Assembly (NCBI GenBank): GCA_028277285.1 | Contig: JANQGO010000458.1 | Location: 1-58,518 of the forward strand | From: Alphaproteobacteria bacterium | GTDB taxonomy: Bacteria > Pseudomonadota > Alphaproteobacteria > SP197 | Direction: 5' to 3' | DNA: 58,518 bases | Shown: piece by piece, positions 36,907 to 47,161 of the stretch | Position numbering within the stretch: position 1 is the stretch's first letter | Layout of the letters: each line of letters begins with the position of its first letter | Notes under the pieces: model-generated | Seen by the model: the letters and a program-made list of their open reading frames with translations, nothing else | What the model was told of the DNA's origin: nothing | Databases searched by the model: none | Position numbers and translations under genes: made by a program

Positions 36907-39900
36907 ATGCATGACCATTCTAGCCCTGCTAACGCCCAGTCTGCCGAGCAACCCGCGTCTAAGGCGCAAGGGCCGATTGAGGATATCTATCCGCTGACGG
37001 ACATGCAGAACGCCCTGCTGGTGCGCTGCGTGACCTATCCCGACCAACCGGTTTACATGGGCCAGTGGTGGGCCGAGATCGAAGGCCCCATCGACGGCGA
37101 AGCGTTCGGCGCGGCATGGCGTTCGGTCGTCCAGCGCCACAGCGCATTGCGCTCGGCATTTCACTGGGAGTTAAAGGACCAACCCTTTCAGGTTGTACAC
37201 CGCGAACCGGATTTCGCGGTCGAGAACCTGGATTGGTCCGGTGACACGGCGTGGCGCGACCGGCTGAGCACGTATCTTGAAGAGGACAGGCAGCGGCCCT
37301 TCGATCTGAAGCGCCCGCCGCTGATGCGTGTCAGGCTGATCAAGATCGGCGAAGACCGCCACCTGATCGTGTGGACGCGCCATCACCTGGTCGTCGACGG
37401 CTGGTCGCTTGGCGTTCTTCTCGATGAAGTCTTCACGGTTTATCGATCAATTGCCAACGATGAACCGGTATCGTTGAAGCCCGCCACACCCTTTAGGTCC
37501 TATGTCGATTGGCACCGCGGCCGCGATAGCGCCGTCGCGCGGGCGCATTGGAAGCGTGTATTGGCTGAGCTGGAGGCACCGCCGGCACCCGGCGCCCCGC
37601 TCGGCTCCGCGATCGACCTCGGTGAACGCGTCGAGACGCTGGACGCAGCGACGACCAGCCGGATCGCCGACGCCGCGCGCCAGGCCCGCTTGACGCCAAA
37701 CACCCTGGTACAGGCCGCGTGGGCGCTCGTCCTGTCCCGGATTTCGGGTATGGACGAGGTCTTGTACGGCGCGGTCGAGACGCTGCGTCCCGCCCACCTG
37801 CTCGATGACGCGTCGGGACCGCTGGTCGGGCCGCAGATCGCTATTCTACCGGTTCGCGCGCGGATTGACTCGACCCCGCTGGGCGATTGGCTGCATCGAC
37901 TGCAGGCCGACATGATCGCTGGACGCGAGGCCGGCGCGGTCGGGTTGGACGTGATACGCGACCTCATCGGGGGACCGCGCCATGCCTTGCCCTTTGACAG
38001 CATGGTGGGCTTCCAGAACTACCCCCTCGACGAGCGCGGTCCGGTGATGCAGGCCGGGCTCATCGTGCGCGACGGTGCCGACATCTCGCTTCCCGACATG
38101 CCGCTCAACATGATGGTCGAGACGGGCGACACGATGACGTTGCGGCTGATGTACGACCGCCGCTACAAGGCCGATGGCGAGGCCGATCAGATCCTCGCCA
38201 TGCTCGCCAACACCCTCGGCGCCATGCCCGGCCAGTTCGATACGCCGGTCGAGACCATCGACGTGCTGCCGCCCGCACTGGCCCGTCGCCTGCTCAATGT
38301 GTTTTCCGGATTCGGGCCGATAGCGGTCGCCGATCCGACGGTGCCGGAGCTCATACTTCGCCACGCCGAAGACAATCCAGACACGATCGCGCTGCGGTTC
38401 GCCGGCAAGGACACGTCCTATCGCGAACTCGTCACCGCCGCCTCGCACATCGCCGAGCAGATCCTGCGCCATGACGACAGCAAGCAAAAGCGCATCGGCG
38501 TTTTGCTGGAACGTTCGCCCCAGGCTTTCGCCGCCATGATCGGTGTCATGCTGGCGGGCGCAGCCTACGTGCCACTGGATCCCAACACGGCCCCCAACCG
38601 CCGTGAACGCATCCTGCAGACCGCCGGTGTCCGGACCGTGGTGACATCGTCGGCACATACGGGAGACGTTGGCGACCGGCATGTCATCGTGGCCGACGAG
38701 CTGGCACTCGAGGCGCGACCCGCCCTGACCCATGCCTTGCCCTCGCCGGATGACGAGGCTTACGTCATCTTCACATCGGGATCGACCGGCCAGCCCAAAG
38801 GCGTGGTCGTCGATCACAGCAATCTTCGTTATCACATCGCCGCCCGCAAGGCCGTCTACCCCGACAACCCGATTGATACGTTTCTTCTCAACCTGCCGCT
38901 CCACTTCGACGGTTCGATCACCGTCGTGTTCTGCACGCTGGCAACCGGCGGTACGCTGGTCCTGGCCGAGAAGGACGAGGCCATGGACCCTGACCGCCTG
39001 GCCGCGTTGATTGGGTCCGCCGGCGTGACGCAGACCGCGATGGCGCCGTCTCTGTGGCGGATGATTTTGGAGGCGGCCAGCCCCGAGCAGTTGAAGACGA
39101 TGCAACTGACGATCGTCGCGATCGAGGCCTGTTCGGTCGATCTGGTGCGCGACCACTACGAGAAACTGCCGAACGCGCCGCTCTACAACGAATACGGCGC
39201 GACGGAGACGACCGTCTGGGTGACGGCGCATCGTTGCGGCGAGGACTTTGGCGAGCCGATCGAACCGCTCGGCCGGCCGGTCGCCGGCACGCGCGCCTAT
39301 GTCGTCGACCGCCACAACAGACTTTGCCCGCCCGGCACGATGGGCGAGCTGATCTTTGCCGGGCCCGCCATCGCGCGCGGCTATATCGGCCTGGACGAGC
39401 AAGCCGTGTCCGGCTTCGAGCGCAACCGCTTCGACGACGACCCATGGTTCGCGCCGGCCTATCGCACCGGTGACCTCGCGCGGTTCGATCTGGGCGGGCG
39501 CTTGTGGTTTCATGGCCGTGCCGACCGTCAGGTGAAACTGAACGGCAACCGTATCGAACTCGGTGAGATCGAGGCCTGCCTCGCGTCCCACCCGGCGATC
39601 AAGGAAGCCATCGTCGTCATCCTGGAGGCTGACAGTGGGCCCGCGCGCCTGGTCGCGCATATCGTCGCCGCCGAACCGCTGGAGCAGGCCGATATCCGCC
39701 ACTTCCTGGGCCTGCACCTGCCGGCCTACATGATCCCCCAGGCCGTCTTGCAGCATGAGTCGCTGCCGCGCACGTCGACCGGCAAGATCGTGCTTTCCAA
39801 GCTTCCAGTGCCTGAGGTCAGGACCTCATCGGAACCGCCCGAAGGCGAGCGGGAGAACGCGCTCGCGACAATCTGGCGCGAGGCGCTGGGCCGCGAAGAG

Positions 39901-40143
39901 ATCGGCCGCCATGAAGACTTCTTCGACCTCGGCGGCGATTCATTGACTGCGATGCTCGTGGTCTCGCGCATTCGCCGCGACATGAAGCTGGGTGCCGAAC
40001 TGCTCGACCTCTTCGAGGCGCCTGAGATCGCCGAACTGGCGACACGTCTGGCCGCCAGGGACGGGGCGGAGTCACAGACCACCGCTACCCTGGTTCCGCG
40101 GCAGCGTGCTCGTGTCGAATTGCCGATAGGACAATCGAACTGA
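36907..40143 (+). CDS. Non-ribosomal peptide synthetase, C-A-PCP
   Basis: C domain RHHLVVDGWS; A domain IFTSGSTGQPKGVVVDHSN, YNEYGATETT, YRTGDLARFD; PCP DLGGDSLTAML. ATG at 36907 chosen (ORF from 36841). Confidence 0.93.
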   Translation: MHDHSSPANAQSAEQPASKAQGPIEDIYPLTDMQNALLVRCVTYPDQPVYMGQWWAEIEGPIDGEAFGAAWRSVVQRHSALRSAFHWELKDQPFQVVHREPDFAVENLDWSGDTAWRDRLSTYLEEDRQRPFDLKRPPLMRVRLIKIGEDRHLIVWTRHHLVVDGWSLGVLLDEVFTVYRSIANDEPVSLKPATPFRSYVDWHRGRDSAVARAHWKRVLAELEAPPAPGAPLGSAIDLGERVETLDAATTSRIADAARQARLTPNTLVQAAWALVLSRISGMDEVLYGAVETLRPAHLLDDASGPLVGPQIAILPVRARIDSTPLGDWLHRLQADMIAGREAGAVGLDVIRDLIGGPRHALPFDSMVGFQNYPLDERGPVMQAGLIVRDGADISLPDMPLNMMVETGDTMTLRLMYDRRYKADGEADQILAMLANTLGAMPGQFDTPVETIDVLPPALARRLLNVFSGFGPIAVADPTVPELILRHAEDNPDTIALRFAGKDTSYRELVTAASHIAEQILRHDDSKQKRIGVLLERSPQAFAAMIGVMLAGAAYVPLDPNTAPNRRERILQTAGVRTVVTSSAHTGDVGDRHVIVADELALEARPALTHALPSPDDEAYVIFTSGSTGQPKGVVVDHSNLRYHIAARKAVYPDNPIDTFLLNLPLHFDGSITVVFCTLATGGTLVLAEKDEAMDPDRLAALIGSAGVTQTAMAPSLWRMILEAASPEQLKTMQLTIVAIEACSVDLVRDHYEKLPNAPLYNEYGATETTVWVTAHRCGEDFGEPIEPLGRPVAGTRAYVVDRHNRLCPPGTMGELIFAGPAIARGYIGLDEQAVSGFERNRFDDDPWFAPAYRTGDLARFDLGGRLWFHGRADRQVKLNGNRIELGEIEACLASHPAIKEAIVVILEADSGPARLVAHIVAAEPLEQADIRHFLGLHLPAYMIPQAVLQHESLPRTSTGKIVLSKLPVPEVRTSSEPPEGERENALATIWREALGREEIGRHEDFFDLGGDSLTAMLVVSRIRRDMKLGAELLDLFEAPEIAELATRLAARDGAESQTTATLVPRQRARVELPIGQSN

Positions 40144-43100
40144 TGAGCAGTGGCTATCTGGCAACGCTTTCGTTCGGACAGCGCCAGATCAGATTTCTCG
40201 AACTGCTGCGGCCTGGCCAGTCGAGCTTCGCCATGCCGCTTATCATCGATATCGAAGGCCCGTGCGACGAGCGTGCGCTACAACAGGCACTGCAGTCGGT
40301 GATCGACCGACACGACGTCCTGCGCGCATCGTTCCCCCTTGTCGACGGGTCGCCGGTTCAGGCGGTGCGCGATAGTCTGATCCTTGCGATGCCGCAAGTC
40401 GACGTCGAAACGTCGGTGTCCGAAAGCTGGCGTGACCACCTGCTGACGACAGCCGACGAACTGGCCGCGCAAGCCTTCGACCTCGCGGCAGGGCCGCTGA
40501 TAAGGGCCAGGCTGCTGCGCGCATCCGATCAACGCCGTGGCATCGTCATCGTGGTGCACCACATCCTCGCCGACGCCGCGTCGCTCGACATTCTGGCGCG
40601 CGATCTGGTCAGCACCTATGCCGCCGCCCAGGCTGACCACGCCGCACAGACGGGCGACCTGCCGCTTCAGTTCACAGATTTTGCGGATTGGGAACAGGAG
40701 AGCTTCGGCCAAGCCGACACGCCGGAACTTGATGCCGCGATAGCCTATTGGCGCACGCAACTGCGTAACGCCCCACCCTTGCTTGATCTGCCCTTCGACC
40801 GCGCGCGCAGGACGGATGGCGAGACCGCCAGTGCGCACCGGAGCCTGACGCTTCGGGGACCGATTGCTGAGAACCTGACGGCCGTCGCGCGGCAGTCGGG
40901 CGCGACGCCGCTGATGGCCTTCCTGGCCGTATGGATCGCGGTGTTGCGCCGTTGGAGCGGGCTCGACGACATGGTCGTGACCATCCCCATATCGAAGCGA
41001 ACCCGTCCGGAGCTGACCGACTTGATCGGCCTGTTTGTCGATACCCTGCCGATCCGCACATTCATCGACAGCGAAACGACCTTTGCCGATCTGCTCGGAC
41101 AGGTACGCCAGGCGGTCCTTGAGGCAATGGAACATCGCGACCTGCCCTTCGAGCGCATCGTTCAAGCGATCGGCATCGAGCGGCGCAGCGATGTCATTCC
41201 ACTGATGCAGGTCCTGTTCGGCGCCCATCAGGGCCAGATCGACCTGCCGGAAACCGCCGATGGGTGCCGTTTCGACGTGCTGAGCGACAGCGTGGAACAG
41301 GCGGCAAAAGCCGACTTGTCCATGGTCTACAGCCCCGCGCCCGACGCGCTGGAGCTTTGGTGCCGCTATGACGCGATGCTGTTCGATGCGTCCACGGTCG
41401 AGGCCTTGCTGCACTGGTACGGCAGGATCGCGACGGCCGTCGGCGATCAGCCCGATATCGCCGTCGATGCCATCCCGCTGGTCGACAAGGCTGAGGGCAA
41501 GGACCTTGTCGCGCGTTTCAACGCGACACAGCGGCCCTATCCGCGCGACCGCTCGGCCATCGATCTGTTCTTTGAGGTCGCCGCCGCGTCACCCGACGCG
41601 ATCGCCATACGGGAAGATGGTGTCCGCTTGAGCTATGGCGACACGGCGATAGAGGTGCGCAGGCTGGCCGCCGTTCTGGCAAGCGAAGGCGTCGGCAAGG
41701 GCGACCCTGTGATCCTCGCCATGACGCTCTCGGCATCCTGCATCCAGTTGATGCTCGCTGTCCTGACGCTTGGCGCCGTTTTCGCGCCGATCGATCCGCA
41801 CTATCCGAAAGCCCGCCGCGACGAATTGGCACGGAGTATCGAGGCGCGTTTTGCCATCGTCCATGCCGATGGCCTCGATCTCGCCGCCGATACCGTGCTG
41901 CTGGTCGAGGATGTGCAGGCGCGCGCGGCATCGGCCAAGCCGCACGGCGGATCGCCGGTCGACGCCACCGACCCCGCCTACATCATGTTCACGTCCGGCT
42001 CGACGGGCGTGCCCAAAGGCGTCGCCGTGCCGCACCGGGCCATCGTCCGCCTGGTGCGCAATACCGACTTCTGCGATTTCGGCCCACAGACACGCGGCGC
42101 CGCCTACTCCAACCCCTCCTTCGACGCGTCGACGCTTGAGGTGTGGGCGCCGCTTCTCAACGGCGGCACGGTCGTGCCCGTGGACCGCACGGTCGTCATG
42201 GACGCCCGTTCGTTGGGCGACTTTTTGTCGGCCAACGACATCAATCTGATCTGGATGACGGCGGGTCTGTTCCAGCAGATCGTCGCGGTCGACCCCGCGG
42301 TGTTCGCCGGCGACCGCACGCTTATCGCCGGCGGCGACGTGGTCAGCCCGGCCGCCGCAAGGGCCGTGCTCGAGGCCGGCGAAGGCACCGGCTTCCGGCT
42401 GTTGAACGGCTACGGCCCGACGGAGAACACCGTCTTCAGCACGGTCTATGACATCGGTGCGTTGGAGGAAACGGCGACGACCATCCCGATCGGCAGACCG
42501 ATCGCCAACAGCACGGCCTATGTTCTGGACGCCAGCGGTCAGCCCGCACCGGTTGGCGTGGTCGGCGAAGTCTATGTCGGCGGCGATGGCGTGGCGCTCG
42601 GCTATATCGGCGATCCCGAGCGAACCGCGTCCAGTTTTCCACTGGACCCGTTCTCGACCGAGCCGGGGGCGCGGATGTACCGCACCGGCGACCTCGGACG
42701 CTGGCGCAGCGACGGCGTGATCCAGTTCTTTGGGCGCGCCGACAACCAGGTCAAGGTCCGCGGCTTCCGTATCGAGCTGAACGAGATTGCCACTGCCCTG
42801 TCACGCCACGCCGACATCGGTGCGGCAACGGTCACGGCGCCGCGCATGGCGTCCGGAGCGCGTCAGCTTGTCGCTTACGTTGTCGCCAAGAACGGCCATG
42901 CGCTGGACCAAACCGCGCTACGCGGCTATCTGCAGACGCAGCTTCCGCCGCACATGCTGCCGCATGCCTATGTCGTGATGGATGCGCTGCCGCTGACCAT
43001 CAACGGCAAGATCGACGTCAAGGCGCTGCCGCCGGTCGAGCAGCAGCACTTCGACCGCGCCGACACGGTGACGGCGCCGCGCACCCATGAAGAGCAACGC

Positions 43101-46100
43101 CTCAGCGCCATCTGGCAGGATCTGCTCGGCCAAACCGGGATCGGCGTGCACGACAATTTCTTCCAGGTCGGTGGCGATTCGATCCTGGCCATCCGCATGG
43201 TGGCCCGCGCCTTCGATGCCGGCATGTCGATCAGCCTGAAGGACGTCTTCGAACATCAGACAATCGAAAGCCTTGCTGCCGCCGCCGTATCGCAACGCCA
43301 GCAAAGCGCCCCGCGCGGCGGTGATCAGTTCTTTGCCATGGACCTGCTGCCGCAAGCCGGTGACGAGACGGTCCCGTTCGCCCTGGCCAGTGTGGTGCTG
43401 GATCACGCGATCGGCTCCGTCGAGCTGGGTTATGCCGTTCAGCGCCTGGCGGAACGCCATGAAGGGCTACGCCTGCGCGTCGTCGCGGACGGCGTGACGC
43501 GGCGGCTGACCGTCGATGATTTCCTGCCCATCATCCCGGTGCGCGTGGTCGACGTGCCGGGTCTGGAAGACGGCAACATCGGCGCGTGGATCGACGACCA
43601 TCGCGAGCGTTTGGGGCGCGGTTTGGATCTGACGGCGGGCGTCACGATTACGGCGACACTGGTCAACCGCCCGCCTAACCTGGGACCCGTCGTGGCGATT
43701 GCCCTGCATGACGCCGTTGCCGACGATCGCGCGCTTGCCGTGCTGGCGGCCGAGCTGGAGGCGGAGTTGCAAAGCGGTCTGGCGCCACGCATGAAGCCGG
43801 GAGAAAGCCCGACACTCAAAGACTGGCTCAACTGGCTGCGCGGCCATGCCGCCAGTAAAGCCGTTCGCGACAGCGCCACCGCCGTGGAATCGTGGTCCGG
43901 CGACCTGGGCGCGCCCGCATTCTTGGACAGTCACGACGTCGGCGACGTTCGCGCCGAGATCTGGCTGAACCCGTCGCTGACCCGCGCGTTGACCAGCACG
44001 ATGCCCGCCCGCTTGGACATCTCCCCGCTGGATCCGATCCTGGCAAGCCTGGGCGCCGCTCTCGGTGGTGACGAGCGCGGCAATGGGTTGGTGATCGAGA
44101 TGATTGACGGCGGCCGCGCGCTGCCGCCCGACGCGCCGCGGCCGGAGAACATGCTCGGCAATCTGGAGACAGTCCTGCCGATCCGGCTGGGACCGTCGCC
44201 TGAAGACGAAGCCGAACGTTTGATTGCCGCCAAGGCAGCACGCCAAGCCGTCCAGCCGATGGGTCCGGTCTACCGGGGCGTTCGTTCGACATTCGATCTG
44301 CCCGCGGCACCCATCGGTTTGGCATGGCGTCCGCCGCAACGCGCCGAGGGACCGCTGCGGCTGCACCAGATGCCCGGATTCTCCGCCTCCGTGCGCGGCG
44401 CCTTGATCGCGGGGATTGTCGATGGCCGGTTGCGGCTTCAATGGACCGGCGCCCGGGTTTCCCAGGATGCCCAACGGCTCTTGCAACAGATCGCCGACGA
44501 CTTGGCGGCGTTCGCCGCATGGGCGGGCGAGGCCCGCGCCGCGCTTCGGACACCCTTCGACTTCCCGCTTGCCCGGATCGACGCCGACACGCTTCAACGG
44601 CTGATCGACCGTGAATCCGATTTCCAGGACATCTATCAGCTGTCGCCGATGCAGGAGGCGATGCTGGTCCATTCGCTGTCGGCGACCGGGTCGGAGGTGA
44701 ACTTCGAGCAAAGCTGCACGCGTTTCACGGGCAACCTCGACATCGCGGCTTTTCAGCGGGCCTGGACCTACGTGTTCGATCGCCACCCGGTCCTGCGCAC
44801 GACGTTTCGCTGGCGCGGCCTCGATCGGCCGCTGCAGATCGTGCGCGGCCATGTTCCCGCGCCCTTGACGATCGAACATTGGGACAGTTTCAGCGAGACG
44901 TCGCTTGAGGCCAGGCTGGCCGACGACCGCGCCACCGGCTTCGATCTGGAAGCCGGTCCGCTGGCGCGCATGACCCTGATCGTCACGGCGTCCGACGACG
45001 CCTATCTGATGGCAAGTTTCCATCACCTTCTGGTCGACGGATGGTGTCTCTCCCAGTTGGAATGGGAGGTCCGCGCCGCCTATGAGGCGTTTCGCCGCGG
45101 CACCCCGCCCATGCTTGAAGCGGTGGCGCCCTACCGCGACTACATCGCCTGGCTGGCCCAGGTGGATCGCGGCGCGATGCGCCGCTACTTCGCCGGCAGC
45201 CTGAACCATGCCCCGGATCAGCCGCCGATCCGTCAGGTCGAACCGCGCCGGGGTTTCGTCACGGCCAGGCGCGTTCTCGACCGCGCGACAAGCCAATCGC
45301 TCAACGGGCTGGCACGCCGGCGCGGCGTGACGATCGGGGCGATGACCCATCTGGCATGGGGCCTTTGGTCGGCGGCGCGCCGCGGTCAATCGGACACGGT
45401 CTTCTGCACGACGGTCTCCGGACGGCCGCCCACCATCGCCGGCGTCGAGCAGATGGTCGGCCTGTTCATCAACAACCTGCCGCTTCGGCTGCGCTTCGGC
45501 GACCACACGCCGCTCAGCGACCTTGCCGCCGGCATCCAGCAGCAACTGGGCGACTTGCAAAGCCACGCCTACATTTCGCCGCTTGAGGTCTTGGACGCCG
45601 CCGGTGCCACCGACCGGGCCGCGGGCCTGTTCGATACGCTGATGGTTGTCGAGAACGTGCCGTCGGGCACCAGCGCATGGGCGGGCGCGCCGGATCTGAC
45701 GGTCGAGTCGATCCACGGCACCCTGAAGACGGCGTATGCCTTGACCTTTGTCGTCGTTCCCGGCGAGGAGATTGCGCTTTCCCTGGTGCTGCCGGACGCC
45801 GACGGCGGCGCCGGCGAGGAAGGCGACGCCATCCTTGAGGGCATCGCGGCCATCCTTACGGCCTTGCCACAGACGTTTGACGGCGTCGTTGCGGATCTGC
45901 CGCTGCCGGCGCCCGGCCACGCCGAGGTCGCTTCGACGGCGCATGCCGGGCGGGTTTCGGGCTCGCTGGTGGAGCGCCCGCGCAGCACGCTTGAGGCCCT
46001 GGTGGCAGAAGCGGTTGCCGCCATGGTCGACGGCAGCATCCGTCTTGATGACGATTTCGCATCGCTCGGTCTGACGTCTCTCGGCATCGCCAGCCTGGCG

Positions 46101-47075
46101 GCGCGTCTATCGGCGCGGCTGGGGCATCCGGTGCCCGTCACACTGATGCTCGAACACCGGACCGTCGCGGCCTTGGCGGCGGCTTTGAACAAGGGGCAGA
46201 CCTGGGACGCGGTCGTTCCGATGTCGGGCGGAAAGGGCGAGCCGTTTGTCTGCGTTCACCCGATCGCGGGCGAGGTCAGCGCCTTTATGGACCTGGCGCG
46301 CGCCATGCCGGGCGAGATACCCCTATGGGCCCTTCAGGCGCCGGGTCTGGAGGAAGGACAGGTTCCCATCGATACGGTCGAAGGCTTGGCATCGGCAAAC
46401 CTTGAAGCGTTGTCGAGACGGGACCTGCCTTCGCCCCGGTGGTTGGGCGGCTATTCGTTCGGCGGCATCGTCGCCTTCGAAATGGCCCGTCAGTTGACGG
46501 CGGCGGGCCGTGATCCCGGCCAGGTCATCATCATCGACACGCCCGCACCGCTCGACCACAAGTCCATCCTGAGCGACGACGAGAACCGCGCCCACGCGGA
46601 GTGGCTGCTGCGCATGGCCGATGTCAGGGCGCGTTACCACGGCACCGACGTGCCCTTCGACCTGGACGACCTGTTAGGGCGCGATCAGGCCGGGCGTCTG
46701 TCGTTCGCGGCGGAACGTCTGCAAGGGAGCGGTCTGCTGCCCCAGGATGCCGACACAGGCTGGCTGACGCGCGCGCACGCGACCGGCTTGACCCTCTATC
46801 GCGCGTTCCTGGATTATGCGCCGGATCGCAGCGTGGCGCGCGACGTGGCGGTCTTGCTCATCAAAGCATCGCATCAGGCGGACGGCGATCTCGACGACGT
46901 CGATGTCCGCTGGCGCGACGACCCGACCCTGGGCTGGTCTCAGTTCATCGACGCGGCCATCGACATTACGATCGTTGAGGGCGACCACGTTTCGATCCTG
47001 GCCGGCGATAAGGCGGCAGCGGTGGCGCAGGCTATCGCGGCGTCAATTGTCGGCACGCACGCCGCCGCGCAATGA
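40143..47075 (+). CDS. Non-ribosomal peptide synthetase, C-A-PCP-(degenerate E-like)-C-PCP-TE
   Basis: C VHHILADAAS; A MFTSGSTGVPKGVAVPHR, NGYGPTENT, YRTGDLGRW; PCP VGGDSILAIRM; E-like domain with ALHDAVADD in place of HHxxxDG; C FHHLLVDGWC; PCP LGLTSLGIASL; TE GGYSFGGIVAFEMARQL. Confidence 0.92.
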   Translation: MSSGYLATLSFGQRQIRFLELLRPGQSSFAMPLIIDIEGPCDERALQQALQSVIDRHDVLRASFPLVDGSPVQAVRDSLILAMPQVDVETSVSESWRDHLLTTADELAAQAFDLAAGPLIRARLLRASDQRRGIVIVVHHILADAASLDILARDLVSTYAAAQADHAAQTGDLPLQFTDFADWEQESFGQADTPELDAAIAYWRTQLRNAPPLLDLPFDRARRTDGETASAHRSLTLRGPIAENLTAVARQSGATPLMAFLAVWIAVLRRWSGLDDMVVTIPISKRTRPELTDLIGLFVDTLPIRTFIDSETTFADLLGQVRQAVLEAMEHRDLPFERIVQAIGIERRSDVIPLMQVLFGAHQGQIDLPETADGCRFDVLSDSVEQAAKADLSMVYSPAPDALELWCRYDAMLFDASTVEALLHWYGRIATAVGDQPDIAVDAIPLVDKAEGKDLVARFNATQRPYPRDRSAIDLFFEVAAASPDAIAIREDGVRLSYGDTAIEVRRLAAVLASEGVGKGDPVILAMTLSASCIQLMLAVLTLGAVFAPIDPHYPKARRDELARSIEARFAIVHADGLDLAADTVLLVEDVQARAASAKPHGGSPVDATDPAYIMFTSGSTGVPKGVAVPHRAIVRLVRNTDFCDFGPQTRGAAYSNPSFDASTLEVWAPLLNGGTVVPVDRTVVMDARSLGDFLSANDINLIWMTAGLFQQIVAVDPAVFAGDRTLIAGGDVVSPAAARAVLEAGEGTGFRLLNGYGPTENTVFSTVYDIGALEETATTIPIGRPIANSTAYVLDASGQPAPVGVVGEVYVGGDGVALGYIGDPERTASSFPLDPFSTEPGARMYRTGDLGRWRSDGVIQFFGRADNQVKVRGFRIELNEIATALSRHADIGAATVTAPRMASGARQLVAYVVAKNGHALDQTALRGYLQTQLPPHMLPHAYVVMDALPLTINGKIDVKALPPVEQQHFDRADTVTAPRTHEEQRLSAIWQDLLGQTGIGVHDNFFQVGGDSILAIRMVARAFDAGMSISLKDVFEHQTIESLAAAAVSQRQQSAPRGGDQFFAMDLLPQAGDETVPFALASVVLDHAIGSVELGYAVQRLAERHEGLRLRVVADGVTRRLTVDDFLPIIPVRVVDVPGLEDGNIGAWIDDHRERLGRGLDLTAGVTITATLVNRPPNLGPVVAIALHDAVADDRALAVLAAELEAELQSGLAPRMKPGESPTLKDWLNWLRGHAASKAVRDSATAVESWSGDLGAPAFLDSHDVGDVRAEIWLNPSLTRALTSTMPARLDISPLDPILASLGAALGGDERGNGLVIEMIDGGRALPPDAPRPENMLGNLETVLPIRLGPSPEDEAERLIAAKAARQAVQPMGPVYRGVRSTFDLPAAPIGLAWRPPQRAEGPLRLHQMPGFSASVRGALIAGIVDGRLRLQWTGARVSQDAQRLLQQIADDLAAFAAWAGEARAALRTPFDFPLARIDADTLQRLIDRESDFQDIYQLSPMQEAMLVHSLSATGSEVNFEQSCTRFTGNLDIAAFQRAWTYVFDRHPVLRTTFRWRGLDRPLQIVRGHVPAPLTIEHWDSFSETSLEARLADDRATGFDLEAGPLARMTLIVTASDDAYLMASFHHLLVDGWCLSQLEWEVRAAYEAFRRGTPPMLEAVAPYRDYIAWLAQVDRGAMRRYFAGSLNHAPDQPPIRQVEPRRGFVTARRVLDRATSQSLNGLARRRGVTIGAMTHLAWGLWSAARRGQSDTVFCTTVSGRPPTIAGVEQMVGLFINNLPLRLRFGDHTPLSDLAAGIQQQLGDLQSHAYISPLEVLDAAGATDRAAGLFDTLMVVENVPSGTSAWAGAPDLTVESIHGTLKTAYALTFVVVPGEEIALSLVLPDADGGAGEEGDAILEGIAAILTALPQTFDGVVADLPLPAPGHAEVASTAHAGRVSGSLVERPRSTLEALVAEAVAAMVDGSIRLDDDFASLGLTSLGIASLAARLSARLGHPVPVTLMLEHRTVAALAAALNKGQTWDAVVPMSGGKGEPFVCVHPIAGEVSAFMDLARAMPGEIPLWALQAPGLEEGQVPIDTVEGLASANLEALSRRDLPSPRWLGGYSFGGIVAFEMARQLTAAGRDPGQVIIIDTPAPLDHKSILSDDENRAHAEWLLRMADVRARYHGTDVPFDLDDLLGRDQAGRLSFAAERLQGSGLLPQDADTGWLTRAHATGLTLYRAFLDYAPDRSVARDVAVLLIKASHQADGDLDDVDVRWRDDPTLGWSQFIDAAIDITIVEGDHVSILAGDKAAAVAQAIAASIVGTHAAAQ

Positions 47076-47161
47076 CATCACCGGAACCGGCCGCGCCGCC
47101 TTCGATCCCAAGGTCTCGCCATGCCCCTGACCCGTCACAACCCAACACAACGGATCTCGTT

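Noticed and set aside
37846-39756. 636-aa minus-strand ORF opposite the first NRPS
   Set aside because: Same GC-driven antisense artefact; no domains and no plausible start context.
43321-44620. Interpretation as an ordinary active condensation domain
   Set aside because: HHxxxDG motif is not preserved (ALHDAVADD) and the C-terminal half looks E-like.
43467-45944. 825-aa minus-strand ORF opposite the second NRPS
   Set aside because: Mirror ORF of high-GC coding sequence; Arg/Gln/Asp-rich with no recognisable domain, while the plus frame has full NRPS motifs.
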